Assembly: GCA_003439945.1 (NCBI GenBank)
Contig: QVRM01001449.1
Span: 186,001 to 250,000 of the forward strand
Origin: Dermanyssus gallinae
Taxonomy: Eukaryota > Arthropoda > Arachnida > Mesostigmata > Dermanyssidae
Direction: 5' to 3'
DNA length: 64,000 bases
Shown here: positions 12,468 through 23,738 of the stretch, in pieces
Layout: each line of letters starts with the position of its first letter
Numbering within the stretch: the stretch's first letter is position 1
Notes under the pieces: model-generated
Told to the model about the DNA's origin: nothing
Databases searched by the model: none
What the model saw: the letters and a program-made list of their open reading frames with translations, nothing else
Position numbers and translations under genes: made by a program

Positions 12468-12719
12468 TTACACATCTCGTAGGATTCCTACTATTGTTGC
12501 TGCCACTTCACTTCTTTTGCCACCGCCCTGTTTCTCTCGTCGTCCTGTGTGCGGCTGTGCTCCGGGTCGTGGGCCAGTCGGAGGACGTAAATTCGAGGAA
12601 AGGTATGCATCTTCTATTAGATCTCGCAACTTAGCTGATTCGTTAACTGCTTCTTCAAGCGAATCGAGATCGAGAAAGAGCATTCGTTTTTTTCCTGGCG
12701 TTCCACTCCATAATTCCAC
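12468..12719 (-). CDS. Weak coding-exon candidate, unknown function
   Basis: A minus-strand frame without an ATG at its head contains GKKRMLFLDLDSLEEAVNES followed by AKLRDLIEDAYLSSN, a charged, helix-like stretch unlike the surrounding low-complexity frames. The later part is Gly/Arg/Pro-rich and less convincing. No family is recognised, and no clear splice sites or start decide its limits. It could be an exon or a chance frame. Confidence 0.15.
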   Translation of the reverse strand: MELWSGTPGKKRMLFLDLDSLEEAVNESAKLRDLIEDAYLSSNLRPPTGPRPGAQPHTGRREKQGGGKRSEVAATIVGILRDV

Positions 12720-15657
12720 TCCATACTAGCCGTAGTGGAAGTGGCACAAGTATACGCGTCGTTCCCTGTCTAACGACCAACAGGGAAGACACCCTGTCGC
12801 GAGACAACGGACGAAGAAAAAACCCTACTCGCCTCCCCATTTTTGCCCCGGCTGGCAAAAAGGAGTGCCGCAGAGATGACTCGAGCCCTTCTTAGTAGGG
12901 ATGTGCGTAACTGTACGCACTGGAATAGGAATCACTTTCCCGCTTGCCGACCCTCTGGATGTGAATGGCCGCGTTTTCCTTCGAGAATGAATGCACGCCG
13001 TAAGGGCCTTCTTCTTCTCTTTGTAGCCTAGACCGACGGTTGATCAGGCATTCAGTAACAACCCGTGCGTGACAATTCCTCACGCCACCGTATAGTCGTT
13101 TTACTATTTTTTCTTATTTTTTTCTCTCTCTACCCCGCCAGCTGCCTACTTGCCTGTGCTCACTTTTCGTGCTTTGAGATTGCCGCCATCCCTATAGGTG
13201 TCAAACATCCAATTTTTTTTTGCAGCAATTCTCGCTCGTCAAGCTTGTGTGAGTGTCGCAGAAGTAGATGAACGCTGAAGTGTGATGAAACTTACTAGTT
13301 TGCGTCGTGTACATAACTGGCTTAATATAGCTAGGAGGATTTGACATCTTCTAAGAGCGCCACGCATCCGAGCGCTCTTATCATCGGATTTGGCCTGTGC
13401 AGGTAGAATGACAGGCAAACAGATGGGCCAAGCCCTCTAGAAGTAAGAGAGGGAGAACAAGGCAGATATATTGTCATGTATCGCTGACTGTGCCAGAACG
13501 CGGAAAGAGTGAGCTGAAGTGCAGGCCCGCAAACGACTCGGTGGCCGGTGGCCAGCGAGCACGATCCCAAACTGGGCACATGTGCCACACCTTACAACGG
13601 CCGGCCGGCCAGGCAAACGGCTGGGCCTAATTACGGAAGTGCAGGGCAGCTCCAACATCCAGCAAGGGCAGCACCAGTCGCAGGAAGAGACCGTATTAAG
13701 GCCGGTGTGGTGTCTGTGCTGGCATGCGCTCCGTTGCCCTTGCGCGCAGGACCAAGGCGGCTTAGTGTGCGTGGTTGTTCGCATTACGACGACCACCCGA
13801 CAAGCACAGCTCTCTACGGCTAGAAAAAGAGAAATAGCGAAAGCTAGAGGGAAATACGGTGAGAGCAAGACAGGACCATGACGACGAGGCAACGACGACG
13901 ATGTTCGATAAATCTTCGGATGCTGCTACAAATGCAAGCTGTCGATTAGGTTCCGAGACGGGCTTATTGCAACAACCTGCCGCCCGCACAGAGACTTTTT
14001 GCGTTGACTTTAGATACGCTTCTTTAGCTACACGTATGACTACTAGAACCACTACCATTAGTGCAGCTTCTCTACTCTTACCACTGCCAGTATCGCTATC
14101 TCTCTGGAAAAAAAGAGCTTACTTCAGGCCAGAATATACGCAGGTCCACGCCAGAAAGACGTTCACAGAAACATGCACCGCTCCTATGCTAGCCGCTGCT
14201 ATACGCCCTAATCGCCCTGAGTGCTCTGATTGTCTGAGCCCTGCAAAACCGTATTTTAACTGGAGCGTCAGTGAGCTATGCAGAGAACGCAGACAGAGGA
14301 AGACCAACTCTGCCACAGATATGATGGAGCGGCCTCTTGAGTGTCGGTCCGAATAAGCACCGACCATAAGGCATGCTAAGTTATTGGCCGTCTTGAGCGC
14401 CTTATCTTGCAAGCAGGATCAAAAGTCCCGGAAGCAAGTCGTCGCTGTAGGCTTAATGATTTGGCTAGATAACCGAGGAAACATATCGGTCAGTCGGAAT
14501 TAGGGTTTTGCGGAATGGAAACTAACTCAGCTGTCTACTAAAAAAATTCCGGCCATTGCTTCGGAAAACCTTCGAGCAGAATTTTGGTCGCAGAGTCATA
14601 ATGCCTTGCAAATATCCTGTCGAGCCTAGTGGCGAGGTGCATTCGCGTGCGCCTCGCGACCAGAGGAGACACATAGTTGCACAGGTTCAAGCCCCACCGT
14701 TGCACATTTGTATTTATGGGGTCCCTCTTACGAAGCGAGGCGAAAGCAAACACGTGAGCGTTAAATGTTGGCTGAGAGTCAGCCCGAAAAAGTTTTTAGA
14801 AATCCAGCGCACTGGTCACTAGGGGCTTCTCTTCTACCACTGGGGTCGCTATATAAGAAATACGATCGAAGAAGGTGTGTTGCAAAAAAAAAAAAAAGCC
14901 ACTGCCACCCAGCCTACTATCAGGTGTGAATAATACTGTTTCTCCTGTACATCTCTCTTTGCATAGTGTACTGCCCGTACAAGACAGTGCAATATTCCAG
15001 GAAACGATTTTCTGTTTCTCTAAAAATGTCCACCAAGACCGTTTCCTGCTCCTCAAAGTTCTCCGGCAATTAAGCAATTGAAATAGGCTTGAGGGTCGTA
15101 GTATTATACGGTGCAAATCCACGTCCCGAGCCAGGCACTTCAAAGACCTAACCAGCTTCCGAGCCTTGCCCTTATGACTAATGTAGCATAATGATGGGGG
15201 TTCTCTCCCAACTTCTCGTTAATCAGGCTCACCCGTGTACGCTTTAGTATGTTTTTATCCTGGACCAGTGTATCCCTAAAAAGTCGAATCACATGGTTGG
15301 CTTAACGAAATGAATGTCGTCATCGACCGCTTCGTATACACAACAAGTGTCCCTTCTGCGCGGATCGCCGGCATCTACTTTGTGTCTTTGCCCTGAATTG
15401 AGTTCGCTCGACGATGAGTTTAAGGCCCGTTCAGCCGCAAGCGTGTCTTTGTCAGAGTACGTACGCTTCCCACGATGGGCATGATGGTCCTAGGTAGTTC
15501 TTCGCAGGTGTTAGTGACCGCCTAGAGGCGTTACTTCTCCGCTGGCATCTTCCGCAAGAATGAGCGCCGGAAATAGTCGGCAAACGCGTGCGGTCTTTTC
15601 CGCTCTATATGGGTAACATATGCAGCGGCTGGTGGTCGTAGTCCAAACTAAATAGTG

Positions 15658-15681
15658 TATATATATATATATATATATATA
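15658..15681 (+). repeat. (TA)12 microsatellite
   Basis: A pure TA run. Confidence 0.95.
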
Positions 15682-17368
15682 GCTTCAGCTGTTCGCTTGA
15701 GATATGACAATGATTTCGAAAACGCTGACAAGCGAGCGAGCGGTTAGTCATATTAAAAGATTAAGGCTACGGGCAGTTGTGCTGAACGATAGCTCACTTA
15801 TGACCAGCTAGCAAAAGCCAGCGTGCGCCTACGAATGAGTGGACAAGCAAACATAAGCGAAAGAAGGTATTACGATAGGTGTTTAGGTTGTTATGTGCCA
15901 TACGGATCACATCTTTAAAGCGATCTAGTTTGTAACACACTTTGACAACAACTTGAAGCCATCAACTTTCTAGCAAAACAGCCGCGTTTAGACAAGATAT
16001 GATTAGAAGTAGAATTTTTCCAATGTGAGAAAAGTGGGAAAATACTAAGTGCAAGTGGTTTTGACCACTGGAGCTCCAAGAAGAAGTGGTCAAGAGAGCA
16101 GGGGATAGGCGGAGAACACGTAAGAACAACACCTTGAGGTACATGAGAAACCTCTTGAAAGACTGACAAGCGCGGTCTCCCGTGAGACTTCGCAAAGTGC
16201 AGCCAAAGGTGGAACCACCACTGGAATGAGAATCAGGTGTGTTTTTTTTAACAATATTTCCAATGGCAACGTGCAATTTTGATATAACGTAAGAGAAGAG
16301 CATTTGTGCACCGCAAGCGATCTAGCTCTCTATACGGCATTCACTCAGTATACTCATACTGATCCGCTATCATCACATGAGTGTGGAAATTAACTCAAAT
16401 GCCTAATATAAGGGCTCTGTGTTCGCGAGCACCTCACGCTTGGGCATTTATCCGTCGTTACCATTTTGCGCCCGCCCGGCCAAATTTTGTAACAACACCC
16501 ACAATTGCAGCAGAAATAGCAACAGAAACAACGGCACACCTACAGTGCTCCTTTAAAGATCTTTATGTAAACAAAGCTGACACAAAAAGCCATTGACATC
16601 GGCCACTCTCTATTCAGCACGCGAAAGGCAGACGAGCCATGGAGAAACGGAATATAGGAGAAGACTTTTATCAACGGACAGGGTAACGCAGGCAATGAGC
16701 GCTGAAGTACGAGCGTTTTCGTTGAAGTGAGCTGGGCTGCTTGCTCAACGGGCTAACAAGAGGTAACCAAGTCACCAGAGTGCATAACATCACCACGTGT
16801 AAGACTGACGACAGCATTTCTGCTGCTTGTTCTGCCACTGCTTCCGTGAAAGCGAGGTTTGCGAGTTCCGCTTGCGAGTGGTGCTGGGGTCTGCCACGCT
16901 TTCCCAGATCTAGGGCAGGTTTGCCGAGAACTGCTCGATGTGCATGGTGGGGAAACGGTGGACAAACGACCAGTTCTACCTCAGTCAGCGGCGTCATAAA
17001 CTGGCGTTGCGCTTGTTTCCGCAAGTTTTGCAACCGTTTGTCAGTATCCGTATGTCAGCGCCGAGCGAGGCGAGACAACAAACGACACGTGAAGTCATGA
17101 CTACGACGTAGTATTCTATCTAGCAGTATTCGCTACTTTCACGACTTTTTCATTTTGCCGTGCTTTGAATTTTATTTAAGCTCTCTCTCTTTCCGCGTCA
17201 TCTTATTTCCATGTCGCTCATTCAAGAATTGGGTTTTATTAATAGACTTATTTACAATAAAGTGCACATTTGAAAGTATTGTATCCTATCATCTAATAAA
17301 GATATTCAAAGACGAGTTCGACGATTAGTACCTGTGATCAGTTTCCAAGCTGGTATGTTAGTGAGGTA

Positions 17369-17380
17369 AATCAAAATCTT
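17369..17380 (+). repeat. Target-site duplication, left copy
   Basis: aatcaaaatctt, identical to 17997-18008 on the other side of the retrotransposon insert. Confidence 0.85.
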
Positions 17381-17996
17381 ATTATTATTATGGTTTATTA
17401 ACACCCAGGTTGGGTAAAATTATAAACATATACATCAGACACAACTAGTGCTTCCTTCACGTCATTGGGTCTTCTCTTATCTTGCTAGCTCAGCTAATGA
17501 CTGAACTGCAGGACATGCTGCGGCGTGGTATCTATCGCACTGGGCAGAGCACCTCGTGCACCTGCAACACTCCTGAGGATCGTGGAATTCTTCCGTGCTA
17601 CATAACACGTGATGAAACCCGTGGGCTGCAAACGCCGTAGTTAAATGTCTGCCCTTATATCCCGCTGCTCGCCAGGCCGTGCTTGTCATCGCTACCGTAT
17701 TATATATTCCTAAATCGATTCCCTTCAATTTTTCCGTCCACTTCAAAGTATAAGCCTCAAACGCTTTCGTCCTAGGTAAGCCCCATCGAAGTTGTAAATC
17801 CTGTGTCATTAAACTCCCCCCCTCTAAGATATGAACTATTCTATTCTTACTTGAATTGGCTAAACCCAAAACCCGTTTCATAAAGAAAAATCTGGCTCTA
17901 TCTAGTAACTGCAGTTCTGCTTCTCCCAATGTTTCCCATATAAGTGATATACCGAATGTTGCTATTGGTTCTATTTTAATTTCATCAAAAAAATTT
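17381..17996 (-). mobile_element. 5'-truncated non-LTR retrotransposon with target-site duplication
   Basis: On the minus strand the insert begins abruptly inside a reverse-transcriptase ORF and runs through the ORF stop and a short 3' region. It ends in a TAA-type simple tail, seen on the plus strand as attattattatgg at 17381. It is bracketed by a perfect 12-bp direct repeat, aatcaaaatctt. Truncation at the 5' end, a triplet tail and a target duplication are the usual marks of target-primed reverse transcription. Confidence 0.85.
17477..17990 (-). pseudogene. C-terminal fragment of non-LTR reverse-transcriptase ORF2
   Basis: The frame is open from the insertion edge near 17990 to the stop at 17477 and has no start of its own (it enters as ...FGISLIWETLGEAELQLL). 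It corresponds to the part after the polymerase domain in jockey/CR1/R1-like elements. A segment beginning LLDRARFFFMKRVLGLA is followed near the end by AAHGFHHVLC and by a Cys/His cluster (CCRCTRCSAQCDRYHAAAC) of the zinc-knuckle type common at these C-termini. The polymerase and endonuclease domains are absent, so it is dead on arrival. The intact frame suggests a fairly young insertion. Clade assignment is uncertain. Confidence 0.75.
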
Positions 17997-18007
17997 AATC
18001 AAAATCT

Positions 18008-18008
<1 letters not shown>
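17997..18008 (+). repeat. Target-site duplication, right copy
   Basis: aatcaaaatctt, the second copy, followed within two bases by a long (TA)n tract. Confidence 0.85.

Positions 18009-18009
<1 letters not shown>

Positions 18010-18049
<40 letters not shown>
18010..18049 (+). repeat. (TA)20 microsatellite beside the retrotransposon
   Basis: Begins two bases after the right target-site duplication of the non-LTR insert. Confidence 0.95.
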
Positions 18050-18051
<2 letters not shown>

Positions 18052-18808
18052 GCTTCACATTGTGTTGAGTTAGGCCGTGACTACTATTTTGTATTGCCGC
18101 TTCTTTGGATGTCGAGAAGGGAAAAAACTATTGCATTGCTGCAGTTAGAGTTCGACTTCCTGCTTAGCGAGCGCCAAAGGGACGAAGACCTTGAAAACCA
18201 ATCGCCATGGAGTCACAATGGAGTCTGCATGCCAACCCCACGGCGCCGAAAAGAATATAAGACAAGTCAAGATGAACAAAGGATGTCAGTCGAAAAACAT
18301 ATCCGCCATAGAGTCGCCTCGCTGAATGCATTCGTAGGGAAATAACAGTTCGTCTGTCTGGCGGTCGGCTAGCCTTTTCAATTGGCAGTTTAACATCGGA
18401 CCTATAATCCACTTTATCCTGCTCTTCTCAGTAATATCCCGATAACCGGCTGTTGTGCTAATACCAAATAAACCGGCGATTCCAAGCCCTACGAGAAGCG
18501 CCTTTACAAAAAATAACCCTGTACGCTACGGAAGTAAATAACTTGTCAACAAATTGTTTGAAAACTTCTGTCGTTCTGTAGACACGTTCCGCGGGCGCTT
18601 ATGTGAAAGAAGGCGCGTTTAAGAATCGGAAAGGAGCGCAATTTCTTGCGGCAAAGACGGATAAAAAAACGAGTGAGAAACAACGGGAAGCAAATAATAA
18701 ATCATTCCTATAGAATGTATTACAGTAATATAATACTAATAAAACAATATCAAATGCCTAAACATTAAATTATTGGAATATCGAAATCATTAAAACAATT
18801 CACGTTAT

Positions 18809-18850
18809 GATGATGATGATGATGACGATGATGATTATGATTATTAGTAT
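18809..18850 (+). repeat. (GAT)n/(TAT)n triplet tract
   Basis: GAT units followed by TTATTAGTATTATT-type units. Confidence 0.8.
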
Positions 18851-19069
18851 TATTAAAAATTGCAAATATAAATGTTGCATTGCTTTGCACCGCCGATTAG
18901 CCGCTTGCTTACAAATGAATGACTCGAAGTTAGATGAACGCAAAGCCAAACGTAGATCGGATTGCCTCCCATTCGACAGGCAGTCCTGGATAGTTCGCAA
19001 CGAGCTCCAGACTACGCTAGAAGCGAAACAGTTCAAGCCCGTACCGATGCTGCCTGCCCCTAGTGGATA

Positions 19070-19103
19070 CCACCACCACCACCACCACCGCCGCCACCAC
19101 CTC
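19070..19103 (+). repeat. (CCA)n microsatellite
   Basis: About eleven CCA/CCG units. Confidence 0.85.
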
Positions 19104-19299
19104 GTGGGCATTGGCTCTTAATGAGGCAAAAACGGCTCAATTTGCAACCCAGCTGGACTGGATGTACTGGCGTCAACGCGCTGCCGGCGTATGTCGGCGG
19201 CGGAGCACACACGTGCGTGTTGGTATGTGTGAGCGGGCTTCTCTGACATCTCCGCCGATGGAGCTGGTACACTAGCAAGGGCGCTGGCAAGTCAGCCGA

Positions 19300-20180
19300 G
19301 TCTCTTCGGACGCTCTCTGGCGTTTCTCCACACCGAAAACCTTCCAAAGGCAGGCTAGGCAGACAGCAGCTTCCGAATTCCGAATGCCGAACGCAGACAG
19401 CCGTCCAACTAAGCGAGCGAGCGAGCGAGCGACAGACCAAATGCCTCGCCTCTCGAGGCCCCACTTCGTAGACACTCGATTCGGTCGGCGGCGCATCGGC
19501 TAGGCGGCTAAGAGGAAGGACCTCATCGAGAAGAGATGGCGGCGCTGGATGGATTAGGTCAGCGAGTGAGCCCCGCCGCGGGTGAGCGAGCGAGCGACCG
19601 ACCGAGCAACAGTGGGCGGCGGGTGCGAAACTGCTGAGTAGTCGTAGTAATTCGTAGTCCGTCAATTGAGCTCAGCCAGAGTCAACGGTGGGGTCTGCCA
19701 CAACCAGCATCGGCAGCCACTGCGGCAGTAGCAGCAGCAGCAGCAGCATCAGAGCGACTGATGCAAAGAAGCAGGACAAAGCAGGCCTTCCCGCCGCCGC
19801 TGCCTCTGCTGCCCCTGCAGCTAGACCGCCTCAGCTCTGCCGCCCGGCCCTGGCACACGCATAACTGGGCGTTGTCGAATTCACGACGGACGTCGCGGCC
19901 TACGAAGCGGTGTCGGCCCGACACCGTGGTGCGGCGGCGGGGGCTCACAACCGCCGAGGGAGACAGTCGGGAGGCGATCGGGAGAGCGGCGGATAGAAAC
20001 AGCGCGGCGGAGACCAATCAGAGGTCAACAAGTGCTGAAGTCCTGCTCCGACGTAATCCTCAGTGAAGGTTATCTGTTCCGGTCGTGGATAAAATTCAGT
20101 CGTCGATTCGCCGCTAGTGCAGTTTTCGTGCCCCCCGCCTCCGCCGCCCCCTCCCCCCTCTCTGTTAGCTTCCGCCATGG
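19300..20180. promoter_or_regulatory. CpG-rich block, possible promoter or untranslated exon
   Basis: Visibly richer in G+C and CpG than its surroundings, with (GAGC)n runs near 19408-19430 and 19584-19610, and a CCAAT box at 20014-20018. No start codon context, TATA element or convincing protein is attached to it. It could be a promoter, or just a GC-rich repeat patch. Confidence 0.2.
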
Positions 20181-20468
20181 TTCATTAGTATGCGGTCCAT
20201 GAATTCCGTACGGTGAGGAACAACATCGACGGTACTGACGTAAGCATCAGCCGAGATCCGCGTGTACATACTCGTCAAAGTAGCCATTCCCGGAGCGGTT
20301 TACCCTTCAAAGGACGGACATCACAGAAACCCTACCAGCTGACAGCCACACCAAAAGTTACCCATTATCCGGTGCAATGCAGACGTTTTATTGGCCGACA
20401 GCCTACTACAGGACTTGTTTTCGTTCAAAAGGATGGCAAAATTTATTGCTTAATGAATCAGGTTTCCT

Positions 20469-20479
20469 ATATGTATATA

Positions 20480-20525
<46 letters not shown>

Positions 20526-20598
20526 TATATGTTACTAAACATGTATTAATGTGTATTCTATTCGGCGTCGGTCCCGACAACTATATATATATATATAC
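20469..20598 (+). repeat. Two (TA)n tracts
   Basis: An interrupted TA run at 20469-20530 and a shorter one at 20581-20598. Confidence 0.9.
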
Positions 20599-21222
20599 AT
20601 AATCCGTCATTGGGAGTTGCAGACTATAATAAGTACTGAACGAACGAATACGACTGCCTATAGAAGGGGAGGGAACGGCTCGCTATTTGTAAACGAATTT
20701 GGAGAGCACATTAGGCGCCGGCCTCGCGAAGTGCTTCGTGCCGCACACACGACCCTGCCCAAATAGGAATAGGAGTCTTGCAAACGATATGTGACGTACA
20801 TGACGGCAAACGGCTGTCCACGTATATACGGCGACCGTTAGAGAACTACCTTAAGGAAGAGATTCAAATGCATCTAGCTTTCAGAGACCTTTAACTTCTT
20901 CTAACGTTGTTCGACCTCGAACTAAACATCGGTAGGACTACAACAACTCACATAGGCGGTCCCCCCCTCCCGGGCCTCAGTGAAGACTCTCCACTCTAAT
21001 CCTTTGAGCCGAGCGTTTCAGCTCTGACTCGGTAGAACGAAGAACAAGTATTGAATGGGGTGTTCGAAAACATGAATATTCTCCGGCTGGCACAAATTAT
21101 CACTGAAAGACTGATTTCCAGCTCAAGACGGCTAGTCGAAGCAATTATGTGGAGCGCTGTCCGGCATCCTTAGACGTAGCCTATCTTGCCAAACCTCAGA
21201 AATTTTCTCGCAAACACAGACG

Positions 21223-21242
21223 CATACACACACACATATATA

Positions 21243-21282
<40 letters not shown>

Positions 21283-21291
21283 CATACATAA

Positions 21292-21338
<47 letters not shown>

Positions 21339-21355
21339 TATATACATATATATAC
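21223..21355 (+). repeat. (TA)n/(CA)n compound dinucleotide tract
   Basis: About 130 nt of CA and TA dinucleotides with occasional TACA units. Confidence 0.9.
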
Positions 21356-23714
21356 AATTCCCGACACGTATGCGGCCCACGCTAGATCGCAATGTCATAC
21401 GGAACCAAGTTCGAACGGTCACGGTCGGTCATACCCCAGACACAGGGTAGCGCAGCGTCAGCTGGTCCCTCTATAAGAAGCAGAAGGAGAAGTCAGTTTT
21501 CGTTTTCAGTAAAGCGCAACTTCTGACGTTGTAACTTTATGAACCAAGCCAAGTACTTCAAAGTAGGCGAAGCAGTGTGGGGAGGTCTAACATAAAGGGA
21601 AGAAAAGGCAACGAATCAACGGACGCACAAACGGTTGGACGACCGAAAGAACGAAGTGTGCTCTAGAAAGTCGAGTGGACCTGACACGAGTGGGGATGAC
21701 TTGGGGAACCCGCCAGTCGGCGAGAGGAAAAACACTATCATCTTTCCGCATTGCTCTCAGTTGAACGGAGCACAGGGGTCCGGTGCAATGCTGTACTCGG
21801 TGGTGTCTCTATCTGGCTCTCTTTCCCCCCTCCTCCACTCTCTCTCTCACACACACTTTGTCTATATTTATACCTTAAACGCAGACTACTACTACTACCC
21901 TTTCCTCGTCCCCTTGTCGTGCACTTCACACAACGAATGCGTCTTACTCTATAATCTTCGCCGACAAAGACTTGGCGATCCCCCAGCCAAGGCAAGTCGT
22001 CCTACTTTTACCGCGCCATATTTTCCCTTTGAACGCTCCCGCTTGATAGCGTTGCCCGCCTGAACAGGCAGCAGGAAAAGGCTTGGTGCGGCCTGCCAGC
22101 AAAGCCCTTAGCATAGTCGGGCTAGCAAAGTTTTAGTCTCGCAGTCTCGTCGTGGCAGAAATCTATTATTTTTAATCCGGTTGAAAGATCAGAACGTAGC
22201 CAATGGCCAGTTCACGCAGAAAACGAAACACTGAAACTGGGCATAGATACATAGCTCACACGCTACGCAGCAGACACTTGCCACGACATATATACGCATG
22301 CGTGTATGTATGTGTAAATTAACATATATAGAGTGGCAGCGCTCGAGTTCTTATTTTTGGTAATCCTGACCACGGTACATTTCGTAAAATATCATTTCCA
22401 AAGTCCACAGGTTGCTACGAATAACGCCTTACATGATATCAATCAAACCGTTTCAAAGTTTAGAGTGCATTCTGCGTGCCGTTACCAGGTACAGATATGA
22501 AATATGAACCTGTGCCCGAGCCGGTCACTCTGTCAAGTAATGTGTGTTGTAGTTTGTTCAATACAGGAGTTTCCAGCGTGGGGCACCTAGCTGTTCCACC
22601 GTTGGAGAAAATAGGACAAGATAGACCAAAAACCTATCGTATGTAACCCCCTGCTGCTGTCCTAGAATGCGGGCGAGCAGGCGAGAGACAGGCAAATCGA
22701 GGCGGTAAGGAGGGCTGGGTCCTAATTTGGTGTGTGAGCCTGCGTATATACATGTTAGTACATACGTCGTTCTCTTAAACATATGTTGGTGTTATAATTA
22801 CTACGTTACACTTGGTGGATCTACAAGAGCGAAAGAAAGGACAAGCATGGGAAGACTTCACAATTAAGAAGAAGGATCGGAAAAAGGTTGAAAGAGAAGG
22901 TGCCTTTACACTTCGCGTGTAAAAAAAAGTAGCAAGAAAAGGCATGTATCTACCTACAAGGCATCTGCATCACACGTTATGAAGCATGCATCTCCTGGTA
23001 TAAGCAGAAAAGACTGTGCCACCCCGGTTACTGATCTGATTGGTAGAACAAGAACGACCTTCATAAGGTTGCGCCTTGTTCGCGCTTAACCAACCCTTCC
23101 CCACACCATGCTTAACAAGATTAACCATGGTTGAGCTAATTAAATAGGTAGAGGCGACGCTTCGCTCAGTGTACTTACTCGTCGAGAAGTTCGCTTACAC
23201 GATGCCCCCTAGTCGCCGTTAAGCAGCTGTTTTATTCCTACGGCAGTGCGTTCATATACCTCCTCCGACCAGTTTTCCAGCGTAACTAGGGACGTGCTAA
23301 AAATAAAGCCTCCCGCCAGCCAACCAATCCTTCTCGAAGGTCTTGCATGATGAATGACGCTCGTGCCACATCACATCTATATAAATATAATGATGATGTC
23401 TACGCCTAGATCCTTGCAGAAAATGACTTAAGGAATTGTTTAATCGCCAAGATACTATTGCGAGTCGCCCAATTTAGACCTTAGAGCTGCGCATTTGGAT
23501 TTGGTGAATGGCCATCCGTGCACAACATTCAAACACGCAGTGAATAGCCTTCTAGAAGTCCCGCATATCATCCCCGTTCTATACCTCCATGTACAGTTTG
23601 CGGTTGACTCAGCGTTTATTTGATAGGCAGAGCAAAATTATCGACACTGCTTATTGAGGCCGTAATTTACGATTCCTTATAACAGTGGGCGTAGGCGGGA
23701 GACATGTGGTACTC

Positions 23715-23738
23715 TATATATATATATATATATATATA
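23715..23738 (+). repeat. (TA)12 microsatellite
   Basis: A pure TA run. Confidence 0.95.

Larger units (their letters stand above)
11881..17368. other. Mostly unique DNA without a confirmed gene
   Basis: Holds the weak exon candidate on the minus strand at 12468-12719, a (GGCC)3 run at 13599-13610, and a (TA)n run at 15658-15681. Frames of 120-165 codons (for example plus strand 13859-14356) show no domain or family signature and are left out. Confidence 0.5.

Noticed and set aside
13859..14356. 165-codon plus-strand frame
   Set aside because: Not low-complexity, but there is no recognisable domain, start context or splice structure; not enough to call a gene.
21223..21385. Tyr-Ile repeat proteins predicted across (TA)n tracts
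   Set aside because: Alternating Tyr-Ile or Ile-Tyr is the translation of TATA; the same artefact occurs on both strands.
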